DNA of 64,000 nucleotides from Gemmatimonadaceae bacterium (GTDB lineage Bacteria; Gemmatimonadota; Gemmatimonadetes; Gemmatimonadales; Gemmatimonadaceae), in assembly GCA_036496605.1 (NCBI GenBank), contig DASXKV010000067.1:150333-214332 (forward strand). The letters are read 5' to 3'. Of this stretch, positions 19,255 to 29,488 are shown in pieces. The notes below the pieces were generated by a model that searched no databases, was not told the DNA's origin, and worked only from the letters and a program-made list of their open reading frames with translations. Numbering within the stretch: the first letter of the stretch is position 1; the number at the start of each line of letters is the position of its first letter. Both the position numbers and the translations under genes were made by a program.

Positions 19255-20397
19255 ATGCTCCGTCTCGACCGCCTCGTCCTGCGCGAGATCCGTCTCGCGC
19301 TCAAGGAGCCCTTCCGGATTTCGTCTGGCGTTTGCACCGAACGCCGCATTCTTCTCCTCGAGCTGTATGACGCCGACGGCGCCGCGACGTGGGCCGAATG
19401 TGTCGCCGGCGAGCAACCGAATTACACTCCGGAAACAATCGACACGGCATGGTTCGCGATTCGCGAGTGGCTCGCGCCGCGCCTGCTCGGCCGGAGCTTC
19501 GACGGCCCCGAGGTAATTCACAGCGTGCTCGAGCAGAATGTGCGCGGCCATAACATGGCGAAAGCGTCGCTCGAGATGGGGATGTGGGCGCTCGCGGCGA
19601 CGAAGGAGGGTGTCTCGCTGTCGCATCGCCTCGGCGGCACGCGCGAGCGCATTCCCACCGGAATCTCGCTCGGCATCCAGGCCACGCCCGACGCACTCGT
19701 CCAGCGCGCGAAGGCCGCGTTCGCTCAAGGGTATCGCAAAATCAAGCTCAAGATTCAGCCGGGACAGGATGTCGAGTACGTGCGCGCGGTCCGTAACGCG
19801 CTCGGGCCGGCGGTGCACCTCATGGCCGACGCCAACTCCGCCTACACGTTGTCCGACGCCGACCATCTCGCGCAGCTCGATGCGTTCGATCTGATCATGA
19901 TCGAGCAGCCACTCGGCCGCGACGATATCGTTAGGCATGCCAAGCTCCAGAAGCGTCTCAAGACCCGCTTGTGTCTCGACGAGTCGATCACCGACGCCGA
20001 CCGCGCCGAGGACATGATCGAGCTGGGCTCGGGGAAGATCATCAACATCAAGCCCGGCCGCGTTGGCGGGTTCACGGTCTCGAAAACGATTCACGACATC
20101 TGTGAGCGCAACAAGATCCCGGTGTGGTGCGGCGGCATGCTCGAGAGCGGCGTCGGTCGCGCGCATAACGTGGCGCTCGCATCGCTACCGAATTTCAGCC
20201 TGCCGGGCGATCTCAGCCCGAGCGCGCGCTACTGGGAACGCGACGTGGTGACGCCCGAATGGACGATGGACGCCGACGGAATGGTCCTCGTCCCACGCAG
20301 CCAGCCTGGGATCGGGATCACTGTCGATACCGGCCGAGTCGAGGATTTGACGGTGAAGCGCGAGGCGCTCGAGAGCCGCTCGATGGCCACACGATGA
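19255..20397 (+). CDS. Enolase-superfamily N-acylamino acid racemase / o-succinylbenzoate synthase-like enzyme
   Basis: 380-residue muconate-lactonizing subgroup enzyme. Catalytic pattern is complete: KxK at Lys164/Lys166 (KIKLKIQPG), metal ligands Asp192 (DAN), Glu217 (IEQPL) and Asp242 (LDES), and Lys266 (NIKPGRVGG). Flanking GNAT and M20 genes match the known N-succinylamino-acid racemase route, in which a D-amino acid is acylated, racemised and deacylated to the L-form; no other men gene is nearby, so a menaquinone role is less likely. The stop overlaps the next ATG (ATGA). Confidence 0.85.
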   Translation: MLRLDRLVLREIRLALKEPFRISSGVCTERRILLLELYDADGAATWAECVAGEQPNYTPETIDTAWFAIREWLAPRLLGRSFDGPEVIHSVLEQNVRGHNMAKASLEMGMWALAATKEGVSLSHRLGGTRERIPTGISLGIQATPDALVQRAKAAFAQGYRKIKLKIQPGQDVEYVRAVRNALGPAVHLMADANSAYTLSDADHLAQLDAFDLIMIEQPLGRDDIVRHAKLQKRLKTRLCLDESITDADRAEDMIELGSGKIINIKPGRVGGFTVSKTIHDICERNKIPVWCGGMLESGVGRAHNVALASLPNFSLPGDLSPSARYWERDVVTPEWTMDADGMVLVPRSQPGIGITVDTGRVEDLTVKREALESRSMATR

Positions 20398-21608
20398 CGG
20401 TCGCGCCGGCAGCATCGGACCTCCCGGCGGCTGTTGAGAATCTTTTTACTGGGGCGCTCCGGCAATCGCTGATCGAGCTGCGTCGCGCGATCCACTCCGA
20501 TCCCGAGCTGTCGTTTCAGGAGGAGCGTACGGCACAGAAGCTCGAGCGTGCGCTCGCGTCGATCACTGGCGCGACCGTACGCCGCGTCGCGAAGACCGGC
20601 GTCGTCGCTCGGATTCGCGGCCGGAATAGTGCCGCGCCGCTCGTCGCTGTTCGGGGCGACATCGATGCGCTGCCGGTACGCGAAGAAACCGGTCTGGCCT
20701 TCGCATCGCATAACGATGGCGTCATGCATGCGTGTGGACACGATGTGCACGCAACGTGGGCAGTTGGTGCTGCGGCGCTTCTCGCCGAACATCCGGCCGC
20801 CGGTGACGTGCTGATAGTGCTCCAGCCCGCCGAGGAGACCGGCCGCGGCGCGCCGGCGATCATCGAGACCGGCGCGCTCGACGACGTCCGCGCGATCTTC
20901 GGCGGCCACGTCGACCGCCGCTTCCCCGTCGGCCAGGTCGTTGCCGACGAAGGGCCGCTCGCGGCGTCCGCCGACATGTTCGTGATCGAGTTGCTCGGGC
21001 AGGGTGCACACGCGGCGCGCCCGCACGAGTCGGCGGATCCCATCGTCGGACTTGGCGCGCTCATTGGCGCGATCCAGACTATCGTGTCGCGACGTTTGAA
21101 TCCGGCCAATCCCGGTGTCGTCACGATCGGCACGGTGCGCGCGGGCACCGCGTCGAATGTGATTCCCGATCGCGCGACGCTCACCGGCACGGTACGAGCC
21201 GTAGACGCCCCCTCGCGACGCCTGATGCTCGACGAGGTGCGTCGCATCGCCGAGAGCATCGCTGCTGCCTATCGACTCACCGCGAACGTCGAGCTCGAGC
21301 TGGGCACACCGCCGATCGTCAATCCGCCTAACGCGACGGCATGGGCGCGCCGTGCGGCGACATCGCTTCTCGGGGAGTCGAGCGTGGTCCCACTCGGCTT
21401 TCTCAACCTGGCGGGTGAGGACTTCGCCCATTATATGGAGCGTATTCCGGGTTGCTTCCTTCGTATTGGCGCCCGCGAGCCCGGTGGTGTCGCCATTCCC
21501 GCGCACGCGCCGAAGTTCTACGCAGCCGAGGAGAGCATCTTCGTGGGCGCTGCGGTGCTCGCCGAGGCGGCGCGAGTCGCGTCGGCCGCACTGAGTCCCG
21601 AACGGTGA
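20394..21608 (+). CDS. M20 family N-acyl-amino-acid amidohydrolase
   Basis: 404-residue zinc aminoacylase/carboxypeptidase of the hippurate-hydrolase group. Motifs: HACGHDVH (about 112-118), PAEETGRGA, GQGAHAARPHESADP dimerisation-domain element, and GEDFAHYMERIPG near the C-terminus. The start is the ATG overlapping the enolase stop, so the two are coupled; the frame is open upstream but only as a shadow of the enolase gene. In context it would release the L-amino acid from the racemised N-acyl intermediate. No signal peptide, so cytosolic. Confidence 0.85.
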   Translation: MTVAPAASDLPAAVENLFTGALRQSLIELRRAIHSDPELSFQEERTAQKLERALASITGATVRRVAKTGVVARIRGRNSAAPLVAVRGDIDALPVREETGLAFASHNDGVMHACGHDVHATWAVGAAALLAEHPAAGDVLIVLQPAEETGRGAPAIIETGALDDVRAIFGGHVDRRFPVGQVVADEGPLAASADMFVIELLGQGAHAARPHESADPIVGLGALIGAIQTIVSRRLNPANPGVVTIGTVRAGTASNVIPDRATLTGTVRAVDAPSRRLMLDEVRRIAESIAAAYRLTANVELELGTPPIVNPPNATAWARRAATSLLGESSVVPLGFLNLAGEDFAHYMERIPGCFLRIGAREPGGVAIPAHAPKFYAAEESIFVGAAVLAEAARVASAALSPER

Positions 21609-21738
21609 GGGCTGAGGGCAGAGGGCAGTGGGTGGTTCTGACTGGCGGCGGCCTGCTCCGCGATTAACTTCGCTGCGGTCTCGACTGCCCTCCAACGCGC
21701 TACGCTCTGCGCACAGCGCTCTATCGCTCTACCAAGAA
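21603..21738. repeat. Inverted heptamer array after M20 gene
   Basis: Starting at the M20 stop, GAGGGCT, GAGGGCA and GAGGGCA follow in tandem (about 21608-21630). On the other side of a 60-base middle segment, the opposite strand carries related words (GGTAGAGCG, GATAGAGCG, GCAGAGCG, GGAGGGCAG; 21688-21732). The two sides are thus G-rich in inverted orientation. The array occupies nearly the whole spacer before the permease ATG. Confidence 0.5.
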
Positions 21739-21740
21739 AA

Positions 21741-23105
21741 ATGGCCTCCCTCAATCGCACGCTCACGCTTCGCGATCTGATCCTCATCGTCATCGGCACA
21801 GTCATCGGCTCGGGGATCTTCCTCGTGCCCGGCGTGGTGCTGAAGCAGAGTGGCGGATCGATTGGTGTTTCGTTGCTCGTCTGGCTGGCGGCCGGCGTGC
21901 TCTCGCTCCTCGGTGCGTTCACCTATGGCGAGATGGGGGCGTCGAAGCCGGACGCCGGCGGTCTCTACGTCTATCTTCGCGACGCGTTAGGCCCGCTTCC
22001 GGCTTTTCTCTACGGCTGGACGATGTTCTTCGTCATCGCTGCGGGATCCTGCGCGACGCTCGCGGTCGCCTTCACGAACTACCTCGGGCAGTTCGTTGCG
22101 CTCTCGCCGATTGCCGGAAAGATCGTTGCCGTCCTCATGATCGTTGTCGTGATGGTGATCAACGTGCGCGGTACGCGACAGGGTGCGAATGTCCAGGGCA
22201 TCGCCACGGGGATCAAGGTCGCCGCGATTCTCATCATGAGCGTGCTCCTGATCGCGGTCGGCCACGGCTTCTCGCAAACGCCGCAGATCTGGCCGGCGGC
22301 GTGGAATGGATCGCTCTTCGCGGGCGTCGGTGTGGCGATGATCGGCGTGCTCTGGGCGTACGAGGGTTGGCAGTACGTGACGTTCTCCGCCGGCGAGACG
22401 AAGGATCCACAACGCGTTTTCCCGTTAGGCATCGCCATCGGCACGGCGGCGATCATCGTCATCTACGTCCTAGCCAACGTTGGCTACTTCGCCGCGCTCG
22501 GCGCTGACGGTGCGATGAAGAGCGAGCGGATTGCCGCGGAGTCGATGGCGCTGGCGTTCGGTCCGGCAGCGGGGAAGCTCATTGCCGCGACGATTCTCGT
22601 CTCGATGTTCAGTGCGGCGAACGGCATCACGCTCACGGCGCCGCGACTCTATTACTCCATGTCGCGCGATGGCGTCTTCTTCGCCAAGCTCGCGGAGGTG
22701 CACCCACGCTTCAGCACGCCCGCGATCGCGATCGTGACGAGCTCGGTGTGGGCGATGGTCCTTGCCGCGACCGGGACATTCCAGCAGCTGCTGACATACG
22801 TTGTGTTTGTCGGTTGGATTTTCTACGCCTTGGGCGCGCTCGCGATCTTCGTCTACCGGCGGCGCGAGCCCAACCTGCCGCGGCCATTTCGCACGCCGGG
22901 ATATCCGCTGACGCCGATTCTCTTCGTGCTTTCCGCCGCGGCGATCGTTATCAACACGATCGCGACGCAACCGCAGAATGTGATCTTCGCGCTCGCGCTC
23001 ATGGTGCTCGGTGTGCCCGCCTATTACATGTGGCGGAGCCGATTGGCGAAAGCACCGGCGGATGCGTTGAAGTCGCCGTCGTCAAAGGTGCGCGAAAGGG
23101 TCTAG
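21741..23105 (+). CDS. APC family amino acid permease
   Basis: 454 residues with about 12 hydrophobic segments. The opening segment IGTVIGSGIFLVPGVVL is the classic APC helix-1 motif, and residues around 200-220 (WAYEGWQYVTFSAGE) match the family helix-6 region. It is third in line after the enolase and M20 genes and would bring the released or environmental amino acids through the inner membrane. Substrate cannot be read. Two octamer copies (21985, 22423) place TTA-GGC codons in this gene. Confidence 0.88.
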   Translation: MASLNRTLTLRDLILIVIGTVIGSGIFLVPGVVLKQSGGSIGVSLLVWLAAGVLSLLGAFTYGEMGASKPDAGGLYVYLRDALGPLPAFLYGWTMFFVIAAGSCATLAVAFTNYLGQFVALSPIAGKIVAVLMIVVVMVINVRGTRQGANVQGIATGIKVAAILIMSVLLIAVGHGFSQTPQIWPAAWNGSLFAGVGVAMIGVLWAYEGWQYVTFSAGETKDPQRVFPLGIAIGTAAIIVIYVLANVGYFAALGADGAMKSERIAAESMALAFGPAAGKLIAATILVSMFSAANGITLTAPRLYYSMSRDGVFFAKLAEVHPRFSTPAIAIVTSSVWAMVLAATGTFQQLLTYVVFVGWIFYALGALAIFVYRRREPNLPRPFRTPGYPLTPILFVLSAAAIVINTIATQPQNVIFALALMVLGVPAYYMWRSRLAKAPADALKSPSSKVRERV

Positions 23106-23192
23106 CCGCCGCGCGTATCTTGGTGCGCGCCGTGTGAGGCCGGTCACCGCACGCCGCGCAAAAATCGGCACCTTCAGGCGTCCGGAGGTGTC

Positions 23193-23414
23193 ATGTTTGA
23201 GAAGCAACTCGAGGTTGGCGCGAAGCTCGTCGTGTCGACCGCTGATGGTGACGAGGAAGACGAAGTGACGCGCGTGCTCGTGACCGCCGTCGATGCCGGA
23301 GTGTGGGTCGTCGAGACCGCGCGCAACGGCCGGGTCATCGTTATGAAGGGCCGTGGAGCTTCCCACTGGACGAATCCCCAGCCTTTCGTCCTGGATAACA
23401 ACACGCTGGCGTAG
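23193..23414 (+). CDS. Small conserved-looking hypothetical protein
   Basis: 73 residues, beginning MFEKQLEVGAKLVV. A strong GGAGGTG (23184-23190) just before the ATG supports translation. The sequence is acidic in the middle (DGDEEDE) and rich in Val/Thr, consistent with a small beta-barrel of SH3-like type; there is no signal peptide. I do not recognise the family. It stands alone between the permease and the oppositely oriented D-aminopeptidase. Confidence 0.6.
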   Translation: MFEKQLEVGAKLVVSTADGDEEDEVTRVLVTAVDAGVWVVETARNGRVIVMKGRGASHWTNPQPFVLDNNTLA

Positions 23415-23439
23415 CGTCGCAAAGCCTAACGGGAAATGG

Positions 23440-24336
23440 TCAGGGTGTCATATCCGGGTCGTACGTGCCGATGAATTCCAGAAACTTCGACACTTGCAGA
23501 ATATCCCGACCTTCGAAGCGAATCGCATGGGACGAGGTCCGCTGCACGATCGGCAGGAAGCTGAGCATCTCTGCAGGCGTATAGTTCTTGAACGTCACGT
23601 CGAGACGCACGGGCGCGCGCACGACAAATGGCCGCAGCGACGCGCGGCGCTGCACGCCGGCCTTCACCTTCTGCCTGACGAGTAACTGTGCGGCCTCCGG
23701 CGTCATCGTCGCCGCCGCGTGGAAGCTGATCGCTTGTTTCACGACGGCACCCTCCATTGCTCCGATGAGCGTCTGCGCTTCGGCGACGGCGACGTTGTCC
23801 CCCGAGATCGCGACGATCGGTACGCCGAAATAGCCCGCGATGGCCGCGTTGATTCCGGACTCCGGCATCGCGACGCCATTGAGCTCGACGGCCGCATAGT
23901 GAGCGCTCGAGATGGTGTGCGCCCGCACGCCGGCGGGGTTGGTCGTGGCCGCGTGATAGCCGATGAAGACCGCCGCGTCGAAGGTGGAGTCGATGCCCTG
24001 CATCATCATCAATGGACGGGGCCACGATCGAATGATGGTCACGTCCGGAGGAAACTTGTCGATGAGCAGACTCTCACCATTGCCGTGCGAGTCGCTGACG
24101 ACGATCTGCGTCGCGCCGGCGTCGCGCGCTCCAGCGATCGCCGCGAGCGCTTCGCCGGTCATGAACTCCCGAGCACGCTGGTACTCGAAGCCGGTCGGCG
24201 AGAGTTGATCCGCCGTGACGACGCCAGCGATTCCCTCCATATCGACCGAGATGTACACCTTCAGGGGGCGTTGGGCGGCGAGCGGAGTGCCCAACAGCAG
24301 GAGGAACAATGCGAAACAATGGAAAGAGCGACGCAT
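23440..24336 (-). CDS. dppA: M55 family D-aminopeptidase (DppA-like), exported
   Basis: 298 residues. The ATG at 24336 gives a clear signal peptide (SFHCFALFLLLLGTPLAAQ); the frame is open upstream to 24696 but only through the promoter region. Zinc-site motifs fit the family: SVDMEG with Asp32 and Glu34, SDSHGNG with His84 and GYHA with His128. M55 enzymes release N-terminal D-amino acids from peptides. Together with the D-aminoacylase, GNAT, enolase and M20 genes it supports a D-amino-acid salvage role for this region. An exported form is less usual than the cytoplasmic Bacillus enzyme. Confidence 0.85.
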   Translation of the reverse strand: MRRSFHCFALFLLLLGTPLAAQRPLKVYISVDMEGIAGVVTADQLSPTGFEYQRAREFMTGEALAAIAGARDAGATQIVVSDSHGNGESLLIDKFPPDVTIIRSWPRPLMMMQGIDSTFDAAVFIGYHAATTNPAGVRAHTISSAHYAAVELNGVAMPESGINAAIAGYFGVPIVAISGDNVAVAEAQTLIGAMEGAVVKQAISFHAAATMTPEAAQLLVRQKVKAGVQRRASLRPFVVRAPVRLDVTFKNYTPAEMLSFLPIVQRTSSHAIRFEGRDILQVSKFLEFIGTYDPDMTP

Positions 24337-24415
24337 GGCAGGGAAGGAGGGCGGGGAGCACCGGGATTGTAGCCGCGGCGCAGGGTGAGGCGTCGGAATA
24401 TCGGCCAACTTAACT

Positions 24416-24435
24416 CTGGCGGGGTTAGCCGCCAG
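24416..24435. promoter_or_regulatory. Perfect 7-bp inverted repeat between divergent genes
   Basis: CTGGCGG and CCGCCAG form perfect arms around a 6-base loop. It lies 80 bases upstream of the D-aminopeptidase start and 115 bases upstream of the FKBP-like lipoprotein start, in the spacer shared by these divergent genes. It could be an operator or a small hairpin in one leader. Confidence 0.35.
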
Positions 24436-24550
24436 TAACGGTCCATTCGTCACACTCGTCTCGTCGCGCGAGGGAATCCCCCTCCCGTCCGGCGGATTCC
24501 TCACACAGTTTGTACATGCTCCGCGCACCCACCACCCTGGATTCCCGCAA

Positions 24551-25018
24551 ATGAAGCGAATAGCGTTCGTCCTCCTGCCTTGCCTCCTCCTCGCCGCCTG
24601 CCTAACGTCGCCCAAGGAGTGCCTGCTGAACCCGAGCGACCCCGCGACCGAGACATTCTCGCCCGCGCTTGGCGTCAATCTCGACTCGATGTTCAAGACG
24701 CAGCTTGGCGACTATCTCCAGGACAACGTCGTCGGAACCGGCGTGCTGCTGGACTCGTTGCAGGTGGTGCAGATTCACTATTCGGCCTACCTCAAGGACG
24801 GCACACTGATCGATCAAGAGATCAGCACGCCGTTTCCGATCGATCTGAGTAGCACGGCGACACTCGGATTGGCCGACGGGATGCTCGGCATGAACGTCGG
24901 CGGACAACGGACCATCGTCGCGCCCTCGGCGAACGCGCTCGGTGCGTGTCCGAATGGACCCGTGCCCGGCAACTCGACGCTCGTGTACAAGGTCGAGCTG
25001 CTGCAGATCGGGACCTGA
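24551..25018 (+). CDS. FKBP-type peptidyl-prolyl isomerase-like lipoprotein
   Basis: 155 residues with lipoprotein signal (FVLLPCLLLAAC, Cys17). The C-terminal 100 residues follow the FKBP pattern: VQIHYSAYLKDGTLID, FPIDLS in place of the usual FxLG strand, GLADGMLGMNVGGQRTIV and STLVYKVELLQI. It would act in the periplasm on proline-containing proteins; some active-site aromatic residues appear replaced, so catalysis is not certain. Codons 17-20 contain an octamer copy (24600-24607). Confidence 0.75.
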   Translation: MKRIAFVLLPCLLLAACLTSPKECLLNPSDPATETFSPALGVNLDSMFKTQLGDYLQDNVVGTGVLLDSLQVVQIHYSAYLKDGTLIDQEISTPFPIDLSSTATLGLADGMLGMNVGGQRTIVAPSANALGACPNGPVPGNSTLVYKVELLQIGT

Positions 25019-25069
25019 CGGTCGGCTGGGTTCGCAACGTCGACGCTCCGCACCAATCGGCAACCCTCC

Positions 25070-27063
25070 GTGAGCGGCCCGCTGTGGACGCCGTCACCGG
25101 CGGACGTCGCGCAGGCTAACGTCACGCGATTCATATCGTTCGTGAACGGTCGCGGCGCGGCTGTTCACGATTATTCGAGCTTGTACGCCTGGTCTATCGC
25201 GCGGCCGGAGGAGTTCTGGAGCGCGCTGTGGGAATTCTCCGGCATCGTCGCCGAACGCGATGCGCTGGGGAGCGGGCGAGCATGGCGGTCGGTGCTCATC
25301 GGCGGCGATCGCATGGCGCCTCCTGACCCGACGCGTGGTCCCCGCTGGTTCGATGGCGCGCGGCTCAACTTCGCCGAGAATCTGCTCCGCTTTCGCGACG
25401 AGCACGTTGCGATCATCGCGTGGAATGAGCTCGGTGCGGGCAGACGCCTCACGTATGCTCAGCTGTACGCGGAGACCGCGCGCCTGGCCGCCACGCTCCG
25501 CGCACACGGCGTCCGGGCCGGAGACCGCATCGCGGCGTTCATGCCTAACGTTCCCGAAACGATCATCGCGATGCTCGCGACGGCAAGCATTGGCGCGATC
25601 TGGTCTTCCTGTTCTCCCGATTTCGGAGTTCAGGGAGTCATGGATCGATTTGGCCAGATCGAGCCTCGCATCCTGTTCTGTGCCGATGGGTATCGATACT
25701 CGGGCAAGGAGGTCGATTCGCTCCGGACAGTCGCCGGGATTGCGCAGCGGATCTCGAAGATCGAGCGCATCGTCGTCGTCCCTTACATGCGCGAAAGACC
25801 AGATGTGAGCGAGGTGCCCCGAGCCGTCATGTACGAAGATTTCATTGGCTCGACGCCGGAGCACGAATTGGAGTTCGCGCGACTTCCATTCGATCAGCCG
25901 CTCTACGTGATGTACTCGTCAGGCACGACGGGCCTCCCCAAGTGCATGGTCCACGGTGCCGGCGGGACGCTTTTGCAGCACCAGAAAGAGCACCTCCTGC
26001 ACTGCAATCTCACGCGGGGCGACCGAGTGTTCTACTTCACGACCTGCGGTTGGATGATGTGGAATTGGCTCGCCTCCGCGCTCGCTGTCGGGTCCACGCT
26101 CGTGCTCTACGACGGAGCAGCGTTTCTTCGCGGGCGAGCGATTCTGTGGGACATGGCGGCGGCCGAGCGGATCACAGTCTTCGGAACGAGCGCGAAATGG
26201 CTCGCGCTCGCCGAGAAGGAAGGGCTCAGGCCACGCCAGACTCACGACTTGTCGGCGCTCGAGTCGATCCTGTCCACAGGCAGCCCGCTTGCCGCGAACA
26301 GCTTCGACTACGTGTATGAGCATGTGAAATCCGACGTGCGCCTCAGCAGCATCAGCGGCGGTACTGATCTCGTCTCCTGCTTTGCGCTCGGCAACCCCAT
26401 CGGTCCCGTCTGGCGCGGAGAAATTCAAGTGCGGGGCCTCGGCATGAAGGTCGAAGTCTTCGACGAAGAAGGACATTCCATCATCGAGCGCCCGGGAGAG
26501 CTGGTGTGTACCGCACCGTTCCCGAGCATGCCGATTTACTTCTGGAACGACTCCTCCGGCGAGAAATATCGGTCGGCGTACTTCGATCACTTTCCGAACG
26601 TGTGGCGTCACGGCGACTGGGCGGAATTGACCAGCCACGATGGTGTGGTGATCTACGGCCGGAGCGACGCGACGCTCAATCCCGGCGGGATTCGCATCGG
26701 CACGGCCGAGATTTACCGTCAGGTCGATCAATTACCGGAAGTGCTCGAGAGTCTCGTCGTTGCTCAGGAGCTGCCCGGCGCGCATGACGACGTGCGAATC
26801 GTGCTCTTCGTACGCCTCGTCGCGGGCGAGCTCCTCAGCGAAGCGCTGAAGGAGCGGATCCGCTTACAGATTCGAAGGAACGCGAGCCCGCACCACGTTC
26901 CGAAGAAGATTGTCCAGGTCGCGGACATTCCGCGCACGATCAGCGGCAAGATCACGGAGCTCGCGGTGCGCGACGTGATTCACGGTCGGCCGGTAAGGAA
27001 CCGGGATGCCCTGGCGAACCCGGATGCGCTGGAGCTGTTTCGCGATCTGCCAGAGCTGCGCGA

Positions 27064-27067
<4 letters not shown>
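25070..27067 (+). CDS. aacS: Acetoacetyl-CoA synthetase
   Basis: 665-residue ANL-superfamily ligase that activates acetoacetate with ATP and CoA. Features: N-terminal ACS-type region (FWSALWEFSGI), AMP-binding motif YSSGTTGLPK, GxYFWNDxxxEKY-like segment near residue 490, GDWAELTSHDGVVIYGRSDATLNPGGIRIG, and the C-terminal RTISGKITE lysine loop. The Trp-rich WMMWNWLASAL segment fits acetoacetyl- rather than acetyl-CoA synthetase. A GTG start is used. It is followed by hppD and hmgA; homogentisate cleavage ultimately yields acetoacetate, so AacS would feed that product into central metabolism. Confidence 0.88.
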
Positions 27068-28261
<1,194 letters not shown>

Positions 28262-28283
28262 CGAGCTGCCAGGTGATACGCAT

Positions 28284-29477
28284 ATGCCCATCTATCACAC
28301 GTTAGGCTCCATCCCGCGCAAACGGCACATCGCCTTCCGAAAGCCGAACGGCGGCATCTACGCGGAAGAGCTGATGGGTCACGAGGGTTTCACCGGGACG
28401 TCGGCGCTGCTGTATCATGTGCATCCGCCCACGACGGTGAAATCGGTGAAGCGGATAAGAGATCTCAAATACGAAGCCGACCCCGAATCGGCGTTGCGGC
28501 ACCGCCATTTTCGGACGTCGCAAGCAAAGAGTGGCGGCAGCCCGACGCTCGACCGGCTACCGCTGCTGTTCAACGCCGACATTGCGATGCTCTATGTCGA
28601 GCCGGACGAGCAGGACGCGCATTTCTACCGGAATGCGCAGGCCGACGAGGTGGTCTACGTCGCCAAAGGCAGCGGGACGCTCGAATCGGTCTTCGGCGAC
28701 ATCCCGTTTCGTGAGGGGGATTACCTCATCATCCACCGCGGCATCCTCCACCGGTACAAGCTCGACATGAAAGGGGATCATCCAAAGTTCCTCATCATGG
28801 AGAGCCGGGGTCACGTGCGCTGGCCCAAGCGATACCGAAACGAATTCGGTCAGCTCAAGGAAGGCGCGCCGTACTCGGAGCGCGACATTCGACGCCCGAT
28901 CGAGCTCAAGACGCACGACGAGATGGGCGACTTTCGTCTCCTCGTGAAGCAGTACGACGGCCTCAACGAGTTTATCCTGGATCACCATCCATTCGACGTC
29001 GTCGGTTGGGACGGCTACTTCTATCCCTGGGCGTTCAATATCTATGACTTCGAGCCGATCGTCGGCCGCGTGCATCAGCCGCCGCCGGTGCACCAGACGT
29101 TCGAAGGCGATGGGTTTGTCATCTGCTCATTCTGTCCGCGGCCCTATGATTTCGACCCGGAGGCGGTGCCGGCACCCTACAATCACAGCAACGTCGATTC
29201 GGACGAAGTGTTGTATTACGCATCGAGCGAGTTCATGAGCCGCAAGGGCATCGAATTTGGCAGTATCACGCATCATCCGGACGGAATTCCGCACGGTCCG
29301 CATCCGGGGCGCGCTGAGGCATCGATTGGCGCGAAGCGCACCGACGAGCTGGCGGTCATGATGGATTCTTTCCGTCCTCTGCACATCGCGAAGCAAGCGC
29401 TCGCCATCGAGGAGCCGAATTACCAGAAGAGCTGGATCGAGCAACAGCACGCCGGCTTCAATCCGCCGACGAGCTGA
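28284..29477 (+). CDS. hmgA: Homogentisate 1,2-dioxygenase
   Basis: 397 residues, cupin-type ring-cleaving enzyme producing maleylacetoacetate. The ATG at 28284 is chosen since the family start (MPIYHTLGSIPRKRHIAFR) follows; the frame is open upstream only as a shadow of hppD. Family signatures: HFYRNAQADEVVYVAKGSG, RGILHRYK, FDVVGWDGYFYPWAFNIYDFEP (cited in parts), NVDSDEVLYYASSEF and HPDGIPHGPHPG, which carries Fe-site residues. Maleylacetoacetate isomerase and fumarylacetoacetase are not in the window. Confidence 0.94.
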   Translation: MPIYHTLGSIPRKRHIAFRKPNGGIYAEELMGHEGFTGTSALLYHVHPPTTVKSVKRIRDLKYEADPESALRHRHFRTSQAKSGGSPTLDRLPLLFNADIAMLYVEPDEQDAHFYRNAQADEVVYVAKGSGTLESVFGDIPFREGDYLIIHRGILHRYKLDMKGDHPKFLIMESRGHVRWPKRYRNEFGQLKEGAPYSERDIRRPIELKTHDEMGDFRLLVKQYDGLNEFILDHHPFDVVGWDGYFYPWAFNIYDFEPIVGRVHQPPPVHQTFEGDGFVICSFCPRPYDFDPEAVPAPYNHSNVDSDEVLYYASSEFMSRKGIEFGSITHHPDGIPHGPHPGRAEASIGAKRTDELAVMMDSFRPLHIAKQALAIEEPNYQKSWIEQQHAGFNPPTS

Positions 29478-29488
29478 CACGAACGCGC

